The notes below the pieces were generated by a model. That model did no database searches, was not told where the DNA came from, and saw nothing but the letters and a program-made list of their open reading frames with translations. A DNA stretch of 17,915 nucleotides from Neisseriaceae bacterium (GTDB taxonomy: Bacteria; Pseudomonadota; Gammaproteobacteria; Burkholderiales; UBA11063): assembly GCA_947499925.1 (NCBI GenBank), contig CANMQR010000001.1:1-17915 (forward strand). The letters are read 5' to 3'. Positions 1-5,137 of the stretch are shown here, piece by piece. Position numbers and translations under genes: made by a program. Numbering within the stretch: position 1 is the first letter of the stretch; each line of letters begins with the position of its first letter.

Positions 1-1294
1 TAATATTACTGAAATTTAGCATACCAGGTGAGTTGAAACTTGCTCGACAAATATCACCTACTTTTAATTTGGTTGTTAGTTTGCCATTAGAACATGCTAA
101 AACAATTGATAAAGTTTCTTCACTAAGCTTTGATGAATTTTCTTGAATTGGTATAAATAAAGACGCTTCAGGAGCATTGGTGACAATAGAGCGTCCACGA
201 ATTAACTGATATACAGGGTTGCCAGATTTTAGGTTTTTAAAGCTCGTAAGAGGTAGATATGTTCTTTTTAATGATTGCCCGGATTTATATCCAACAACGC
301 TTTTAACATCTTGCACTTGATAATGGTTTGGATTTGCTGGGCTCGGATTCAAAATCAATTTAGAAGATTTATGATTTAAAGTAATTGGTTCCATTTCATA
401 ATCAAATAAATTGACAACTGGAATAACATTAAAAATGAAAGTGTCTTTATTAATTCTAGGTAATTCTTCTGGAATGTCATATAATTCAAAAACTATAGAA
501 AATTTGTTTGATTTACTTTGTTTAATCCATTTATCAAATCCAGTTATAGCCATTAAGGTAAATTTTTGAGGTAAAATAAAATATTCTTGTATCATTCTAA
601 AAGCAGAAAAAGATTGTATTGGAAAATCAATAAGTTTATTATCTATGTCTAAACCAAAAGCTTTCAGGTCTTCTGGATTTAAAATAAACTCAGAATCTCC
701 AGACTCTGGTTTTATAATTATACGATGCAGAAAGTGATTTAAAAGCATAAAAATATAAGTAGAACTGGAGTAGGAGCCACCTAAGAAAAAGTATAACCCC
801 AAGCGAGGAGACCATTCATCTAGATTAAGCTCATTAAGTTCGAGGATTAATTTTAAATGACTAATTCTTTCATTTACCTGTACTGCATTGGCACTAAGTA
901 GCTTAACTGGATTTATTTCAGTATCTATTAATGTTTGAAACTGACACGAGGTGCCATCAATTGTATTTGAGTTCAATAAACAGCCGGATTTTACTATTAT
1001 AGGAGCTGAATTTCCTAGCTTATGTTCAAACATGACCATCGAGGTGGAAGGAATTGGTTTTACAAAGTGGGGATATATTATTTCAATTAATTCTTTTATG
1101 AAATCAAGAAATTCATTATCGAGCTTTTGGTTAAGAATGCCAGTTAAAAATGCAACTCCTTCAAGTAAGCGCTCTGCTCCATGGTCTATAGTTGGGCCGC
1201 TTAGCATGGGGGCGGTTGCGGGGTGAGCCTTGGCAAAGTCTGATGCTTGTTCTCTTAGTCTTTGTAGTTCGTTTTCAAAATATTGCTTGAACAT
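1..1294 (-). CDS. tssF: T6SS baseplate subunit TssF (VasA/ImpG family), 3' end cut by window edge
   Basis: TssF is a component of the T6SS baseplate wedge, working in the cytoplasm with TssE, TssG and TssK. Reading the minus strand from the ATG at 1294-1292 gives an open frame to the window edge (about 431 codons of a family usually near 600). The N-terminus, MFKQYFENELQRLREQASDF, followed by a segment containing AKAHP, APMLSGP, ERLLEGVAFLTG, KLDNEF and YPHFVKPIPS, is the characteristic TssF opening. The start follows the tssE stop by 7 nt, and the last codons of tssE (GAAAGA) supply a weak Shine-Dalgarno, so translation is probably coupled to tssE. The C-terminal third lies outside the window and could not be checked for integrity. 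Confidence 0.93.
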   Translation of the reverse strand, partial: MFKQYFENELQRLREQASDFAKAHPATAPMLSGPTIDHGAERLLEGVAFLTGILNQKLDNEFLDFIKELIEIIYPHFVKPIPSTSMVMFEHKLGNSAPIIVKSGCLLNSNTIDGTSCQFQTLIDTEINPVKLLSANAVQVNERISHLKLILELNELNLDEWSPRLGLYFFLGGSYSSSTYIFMLLNHFLHRIIIKPESGDSEFILNPEDLKAFGLDIDNKLIDFPIQSFSAFRMIQEYFILPQKFTLMAITGFDKWIKQSKSNKFSIVFELYDIPEELPRINKDTFIFNVIPVVNLFDYEMEPITLNHKSSKLILNPSPANPNHYQVQDVKSVVGYKSGQSLKRTYLPLTSFKNLKSGNPVYQLIRGRSIVTNAPEASLFIPIQENSSKLSEETLSIVLACSNGKLTTKLKVGDICRASFNSPGMLNFSNI

Positions 1295-1301
1295 ATTATA
1301 T

Positions 1302-1724
1302 CTATCTTTCAAGTTTAATTATACCGTCAGATACGACTATTGTTTCAAAGACAACTGATTTCTTACTGTCGTAAGTTGTTCCTATTGTCTCTGCTGATAA
1401 ACTAAACTTTAATGACACATTTCCATAAAAACTAGGAATGTGGCTAACTTTTATATTTGTAAGGCGTGTTTCATAGCGTTCAATTGTGGTTTGGATCAAT
1501 CTTTCGATATCAGTTATTGATTCACTAATGTCATTATTTGGAAAATTAGTTAAATCAGGCATTCCAAAGTCATGAGCTATTTGTGCATTACCTTGCCTTG
1601 TATTTAATGTGTTTTTTAAGTTTTTTAAAATAGAATCAATATTAGATTCTGTAAAATTGTAATGAAGTTTATCGGGATCTTCTCCAATAATTCTTAGGGT
1701 CTCAAATAAGGTTTGATTTAACAT
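1302..1724 (-). CDS. tssE: T6SS baseplate subunit TssE (gp25-like)
   Basis: A 140-residue protein of the phage gp25/lysozyme-like baseplate family, which joins the T6SS baseplate to the first sheath ring in the cytoplasm. The diagnostic block is LKNTLNTRQGNAQIAHDFGMPDL (family pattern LLNTRxG...DFGxPDL), at about residues 36-58. It is followed by a helix (ISESITDIERLIQTTIERYETRL) and a beta-rich C-terminus containing an RLTNIKV strand, as expected for the fold. Length is normal (family roughly 130-170). The ATG at 1724 is preceded by a modest AGAAG ribosome binding site lying directly behind a hairpin that separates it from hcp. It is followed after 7 nt by tssF. The position hcp-tssE-tssF is a common T6SS order. 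Confidence 0.9.
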   Translation of the reverse strand: MLNQTLFETLRIIGEDPDKLHYNFTESNIDSILKNLKNTLNTRQGNAQIAHDFGMPDLTNFPNNDISESITDIERLIQTTIERYETRLTNIKVSHIPSFYGNVSLKFSLSAETIGTTYDSKKSVVFETIVVSDGIIKLER

Positions 1725-1736
1725 ATTTACTTCTAA

Positions 1737-1773
1737 AAATATGGTATTGTATAATTATTCCAATACCATATTT
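1737..1773 (-). terminator. Hairpin with T-run between hcp and tssE (attenuator/terminator)
   Basis: On the minus strand, 12 nt after the hcp stop codon, a perfect 13-bp inverted repeat (AAATATGGTATTG ... CAATACCATATTT) encloses an 11-nt loop. The descending arm runs straight into a run of T residues. This is the layout of a Rho-independent terminator, although the stem is AT-rich. Because tssE and tssF follow with no recognisable promoter of their own, it more likely acts as a partial terminator or mRNA-stabilising hairpin that keeps hcp transcripts in excess over baseplate transcripts. Confidence 0.7.
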
Positions 1774-1784
1774 AATTTATGTAA

Positions 1785-2237
1785 TTATTCACCGCCACCT
1801 ATATCAGATACAGTGTTGCCGGCTGTTGTGTTAACCTTTAAACCTGTAATGCTAAAAGATGATTGATTCGTGCCAGCTTTAGAATCAACAAAATTTGCTA
1901 TATTATTAAATCTTACATCAGTTAAAGTTGTTTTAGATTCCACTACGCCTTTTTCTACGCTAAATGTTATAACCACTTCCTTGAAAGATTTTCTAATATC
2001 ATTAGTAATTAGGTTTATACCAGCACAGTAATCAGTGGTTAGCTGTGCACTGAAATTTACTTCATTAGATGCTGCTTCTGCAGTGTTCGCGTTTTGTCTT
2101 TGACTAATTACCGCAGTACAATCTTGGTAATTGGTGATTTCAAATAAGTTCTTTTTATTTGCGTCTGTATTTTCAGGGTGAGCTGCAATCTCAGTACCGG
2201 CATTATCTTTAACTGTCATAGTTATAATTATTGACAT
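1785..2237 (-). CDS. hcp: Divergent Hcp-like T6SS tube protein
   Basis: A 150-residue protein starting at ATG 2237 behind a good AAAGGA ribosome binding site, first gene of the minus-strand T6SS unit. It has alternating short beta strands (VNFSAQLTT, EVVITFSVEKG, SKTTLTDVRF, SSFSITGLKVN), little hydrophobicity and no signal peptide. The strand pattern 'VxFxxxLTxD..', 'FKEVVITF' and 'xxTLTDVxFxxI' parallels the Hcp beta-barrel fold, and length and position just before tssE fit Hcp. Overall identity to textbook Hcp is low: the usual N-terminal and glycine-rich motifs are not recognisable, so the assignment rests on fold pattern and context. It has two cysteines (C40, C71) and ends in an unusual SDIGGGE tail. 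The alternative is another small beta-rich T6SS-associated protein of unknown family. Confidence 0.6.
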   Translation of the reverse strand: MSIIITMTVKDNAGTEIAAHPENTDANKKNLFEITNYQDCTAVISQRQNANTAEAASNEVNFSAQLTTDYCAGINLITNDIRKSFKEVVITFSVEKGVVESKTTLTDVRFNNIANFVDSKAGTNQSSFSITGLKVNTTAGNTVSDIGGGE

Positions 2238-2324
2238 AATTGTTCCTTTAAAATTTATTTATCTTAGATTTTCACAAGAGTAATATTTTTAGTTATTAAC
2301 AACCTGCGGCATAACAAGGGGGTG

Positions 2325-2354
2325 ATTATATCACTAAAATATTTTTTGTGTGCA
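2325..2354 (-). promoter_or_regulatory. Putative hcp-tssE-tssF promoter (extended -10)
   Basis: On the minus strand TGATATAAT (complement of 2325-2333) is a perfect extended -10. TGCACA (complement of 2349-2354; 4/6 match to TTGACA) sits 18 bp upstream. The -10 lies inside the interrupted palindrome GTGAT-N3-ATCAC (2322-2334). Transcription would start roughly 80 bp before the hcp ATG. Inferred from motif match only. Confidence 0.5.
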
Positions 2355-2417
2355 TGTAATTTGGATTAATGTGTTGCAGATTCCCAGAGTTCAAGTGCGA
2401 AACGCATTAACTATGAT

Positions 2418-2445
2418 GGTACTCTCAGGTGTGAAATGCGAATTC
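2418..2445 (+). repeat. IS30 terminal inverted repeat, transposase-3' side
   Basis: The 28-bp end starts with GGTAC and contains the core TGAAATGCGAATTC at 2432-2445. It pairs with 3476-3503 at 21 of 28 positions. Confidence 0.8.
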
Positions 2446-2466
2446 ATAAAAAATTGTACCACATAA

Positions 2467-3426
2467 TTAGCTTAAATGTTCATTAAAAACCTCTGCTGGA
2501 GTTTTATAAGCTAAACACTTCATTGGTCGATTATTAAATTTATCAATAATTATTTCTATATCTAATTGTGAATATGTATTTATGTCTGATTTTCTAGATA
2601 ACTTAGTTCTAATCATCTTATTACCATTTTCAATAGATCCTTTTTGATAGGATTTATAGGGATCACAAAAATAGATATCTATCATTAAAGATTTTGAAAT
2701 ATGTGCATAATTTGCAAATTCAGTACCATTATCTAATGTCAAAGATTTGATATGCTTTTGCTTCATATGCTTAACAATTAGTTTCGCAGTAGAATCTGCT
2801 TGTTTATTTTGGTTTTTTATTGCTACTAAATATCTGCTCTTACGTTCACGCATCGTTATTAAATTTGTTTTGGTTTTGCTAAATAAAATTAGGTCACCTT
2901 CATAATGCCCAAACTCTTCTCTACTATTAATGTTGTTTGGACGCTCATGTATTTTGGGTTTTAACAGCTTTTTTACATTAGATCTACGCCTCTTTATTCT
3001 AGGATAACGAAATTTACGTTTTTTTCTTAACAATTGATATAGTTTTTGAGTCTTTCCTTCTTTGCTATAAATGTAGTTATAAATTGTTTCATGGCTTATA
3101 ATACATCTACCATGTTCTTTGCGTAAATAACCTGAGATTAATTCTGGAGACCATTCTTCCGTCAATTTGGCTATGACAAATTCCTTCAGATTTATGTTTG
3201 TGTTAAGTTTACTGATTTTGTTTTCGTTGCGTCTCAGTAAGTATAATTGACCGGCATAATCTGGACGATATCCATATTTACTACTGTTGCGGTCTAGTTC
3301 TCTATATATTGTTGATACATGATACCCTAAAATTTGAGCAATTTTAGCTATTGATTCCCCGATAACTAATAGCTCATATAATTTGATTCTATTTTCGATG
3401 CTCAAATGGTTAAATTGCTTTTTCAT
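2467..3426 (-). CDS. IS30-family transposase (DDE)
   Basis: A 319-residue full-length IS30 transposase. An N-terminal helix-turn-helix (IAKIAQILGYHVSTIYRELDRN, about residues 28-50) would bind the terminal repeats. The catalytic DDE core is visible as GHYEGDLIL (first Asp), TLDNGTEFANY (second Asp) and GSIENGNKMIR (Glu), the last in the family-typical context. The ATG at 3426 has GGAG 7 nt upstream. No frameshift or internal stop is present, so the enzyme looks active. It is oriented towards hcp, but its stop is about 230 bp from the hcp start, so it may add transcription across the T6SS arm. Base composition does not stand out from the surroundings. Confidence 0.95.
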   Translation of the reverse strand: MKKQFNHLSIENRIKLYELLVIGESIAKIAQILGYHVSTIYRELDRNSSKYGYRPDYAGQLYLLRRNENKISKLNTNINLKEFVIAKLTEEWSPELISGYLRKEHGRCIISHETIYNYIYSKEGKTQKLYQLLRKKRKFRYPRIKRRRSNVKKLLKPKIHERPNNINSREEFGHYEGDLILFSKTKTNLITMRERKSRYLVAIKNQNKQADSTAKLIVKHMKQKHIKSLTLDNGTEFANYAHISKSLMIDIYFCDPYKSYQKGSIENGNKMIRTKLSRKSDINTYSQLDIEIIIDKFNNRPMKCLAYKTPAEVFNEHLS

Positions 3427-3475
3427 TTATGAACTCCATTTAAAAATAATACATTAATTGTATCGAATTTTATTG

Positions 3476-3503
3476 GAATTCGCATTTCATTTTAGAATGT
3501 ACC
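3476..3503 (-). repeat. IS30 terminal inverted repeat, transposase-5' side
   Basis: Partner of the repeat at 2418-2445; on the complement it begins GGTAC and contains TGAAATGCGAATTC. It lies about 50 bp upstream of the transposase start. Confidence 0.8.
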
Positions 3504-3584
3504 ATATTTCTTTGTTTTTTTGGAATAATAGTATCGAAATAAAAAATAATGTTTTAGGCGTTAAGGCAATATAATATTCAAATT

Positions 3585-3615
3585 TTGTCAATCTATAAAG
3601 TGTTTGTGTTAGAAT
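3585..3615 (+). promoter_or_regulatory. Putative promoter of the DUF2169 gene pair (extended -10)
   Basis: TGTTAGAAT (3607-3615) is an extended -10 match. TTGTCA (3585-3590) is a 5/6 -35 match at a longer-than-ideal 19-bp spacing. It lies to the right of the IS30 element, so the insertion leaves it attached to its genes. Motif-based inference. Confidence 0.4.
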
Positions 3616-3640
3616 CTGGAATTGAGTATATGGTAACGAT

Positions 3641-3709
3641 AGGAGAATCAAAATTTATATTGTAAATCATGAAGATCATCAAAAATTAACATATTTATTT
3701 AAAATAATT
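3641..3709 (+). promoter_or_regulatory. Shine-Dalgarno and likely N-terminal extension of the first DUF2169 protein
   Basis: AGGAG at 3641-3645 is the only strong ribosome binding site ahead of the first DUF2169 gene, yet it lies 64 nt before the first usual start codon (GTG 3710). The reading frame is open back through 3653 and encodes MYIVNHEDHQKLTYLFK (first residue ATT read as Met). This aligns without gaps to the start of the neighbouring DUF2169 protein (LFK...VLSI versus FFK...ILSI) and resembles the usual family opening 'MKIVN'. An ATT start at 3653 would sit 7 nt behind the SD. There is no ATG, GTG or TTG in this frame between the upstream stop (3623-3625) and 3710. Confidence 0.55.
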
Positions 3710-5092
3710 GTGATAAATAATCAGCATGTATTAAGTATTAATTTAGCTACTATTTTCTCACTTCATACTGAAGAGATGAATTTAGATAGGTTATTAGAAA
3801 TAGATAAGTTACAGGCTGTGATTGATAATGTTATAGGTGATCAAGTTTTTTGGGATGCTGCCGTTCCAAAAGAAGTTGGTGAGTTTTTTGTGCATGGTTC
3901 TGCATATAGTGCACTCCCAGTACAAAATCTAGTTGTTAGTGTAGGGGTTGGTAACACGTTTAAGGAAGTCATGGTTTTTGGGGATCGTACTTGGAAAGAG
4001 TCTGGAATGAGTGAGCCAATCAGATTCAAAACTATTCCAATTAATTTTAATAATGCCTTTGGGGGCTCTGATTATAAACTAAATCCGCTAGGAAAGGGAC
4101 ACCTTGCAGTAACTGGCACAAATTTGCCTAATATTGAATTACTTGATAACTATATTGCTAGTATAAATGATACGCCACATCCTATTTGTTTTGAACCATA
4201 CCCACCATCGTGGCCACAGCGTAATTTTGAATTAAATGACCCCAAGGATCCAATAATATTAGAAACTGATAATATACCTAAGTATTTTAATGCTGCACCA
4301 AATGATCAATTTATTAGTGGGTATTATAATGGGGATGAAACTATTGAAATTAAAAATATGCATCCATTCATACATACAATTAAATCTACTCTACCAGGTT
4401 TACGGTTGCGCTTATTTGTTTTGCAAATGAATGTTAATGGCGAAAATACATTTAGAGAGCTTAGCGTTATAACAGATACGCTATGGTTATTACCTAATTT
4501 AGAATATGGGGTTATAATGTATAAGTCAACGCTACCTGTAGCGAATATGGAAGCGACTGATGTTAGTAGCATATATACAGCCCTTGAGCTTCTAACCGAT
4601 CCACCTAAACCATTTGAATATTATTCTAATCAATTTCAACAAATTATTTCTGGTTACGCCAAAACTATAGATAAACCAGAAGAGTCCAGTATGCATGATT
4701 TATATAGCCACAAGGATATTGAGGATTCGAAACTGTCTGTTGATAATGATACTCTTGAAGAAAATGGTATAACTGAGTTTTTTAAATTAACTTCAAGAGA
4801 AGCAAATCTTGATAGTATTGGATTAAACGATTCTGCAAAGAATTTAATCAATCAATTAAGCTCAGCACTAAAACAGTTTCAAATTAACGAAGAGACTGCA
4901 AAAAATATGATTAGGGATAGAAAAGAAAAAGGGCTCCCACCAAGCTTGAGTGAAGATGAAGTGGTGAATAATTTAAAAGAATATTTAGAAGATAATCCGG
5001 ATATGGAGGGTAAAGTACGTAAAAGTATTCGAGATTTGCATGAATTAAAAGTTCAAATGTTGAGAAATATAAAAAAATCACATGGAAAATAA
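3710..5092 (+). CDS. DUF2169 domain protein, T6SS-associated (no pentapeptide domain)
   Basis: A 460-residue protein from GTG 3710, or about 479 residues if translation starts at the ATT at 3653. The DUF2169 domain fills most of it. Conserved signatures are FWDAAVPKE, GDRTWKE, INFNNAFGG, NPLGKG, YPPSWPQRN, YFNAAPNDQ and LPGLRLRLFVLQ, followed by LWLLPNLEYG. The last 150 residues are charged, helix-prone and without a recognised fold. DUF2169 proteins are known T6SS adaptors/chaperones that help load effectors onto VgrG; that role is inferred here from family and location. No signal peptide or membrane segment is seen, so it is likely cytoplasmic. It is first of a plus-strand series, 45 nt before a paralogous DUF2169-pentapeptide gene. 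The GTG start has no good ribosome binding site and truncates the conserved N-terminus. Confidence 0.85.
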   Translation: MINNQHVLSINLATIFSLHTEEMNLDRLLEIDKLQAVIDNVIGDQVFWDAAVPKEVGEFFVHGSAYSALPVQNLVVSVGVGNTFKEVMVFGDRTWKESGMSEPIRFKTIPINFNNAFGGSDYKLNPLGKGHLAVTGTNLPNIELLDNYIASINDTPHPICFEPYPPSWPQRNFELNDPKDPIILETDNIPKYFNAAPNDQFISGYYNGDETIEIKNMHPFIHTIKSTLPGLRLRLFVLQMNVNGENTFRELSVITDTLWLLPNLEYGVIMYKSTLPVANMEATDVSSIYTALELLTDPPKPFEYYSNQFQQIISGYAKTIDKPEESSMHDLYSHKDIEDSKLSVDNDTLEENGITEFFKLTSREANLDSIGLNDSAKNLINQLSSALKQFQINEETAKNMIRDRKEKGLPPSLSEDEVVNNLKEYLEDNPDMEGKVRKSIRDLHELKVQMLRNIKKSHGK

Positions 5093-5137
5093 ATTAATTT
5101 GTGAGAAAGTTGTTTGTGGATAAAAATGAGGTAGTGC

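Larger units (their letters stand above)
2418..3503 (-). mobile_element. IS30-family insertion sequence, complete
   Basis: The element is about 1086 bp, bounded by imperfect inverted repeats. The left end reads GGTACTCTC... from 2418 and the right end, on the complement, GGTACATTC... from 3503. Over the first 28 bp 21 positions match, including the terminal GGTAC and an unbroken 14-bp core TGAAATGCGAATTC. AT flanks both sides (2416-2417 and 3504-3505), consistent with the 2-3 bp target duplication typical of IS30. It carries one intact transposase gene on the minus strand. It lies in the divergent intergenic region between hcp and the DUF2169 genes and does not break a recognisable gene. Confidence 0.87.

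Noticed and set aside
951..1226. Plus-strand 91-codon open frame
   Set aside because: It lies wholly inside tssF on the opposite strand, whose translation matches the TssF family over its length; the plus frame shows no family features.
2322..2334. CRP or FNR site at the hcp promoter
   Set aside because: The half-sites GTGA/TCAC are 5 bp apart (CRP needs 6), and as GTGAT/ATCAC they are 3 bp apart (FNR needs 4 with TTGAT/ATCAA).
2396..2406. TGCG-AAA-CGCA hairpin near the IS left end as a functional element
   Set aside because: The stem is only 4 bp; it could be a palindromic IS30 target feature, but nothing further supports it.
2467..3426. IS30 insertion disrupting a T6SS gene
   Set aside because: Neither flank (2238-2417, 3504-3640) carries coding fragments that join into an open frame; the site is intergenic.
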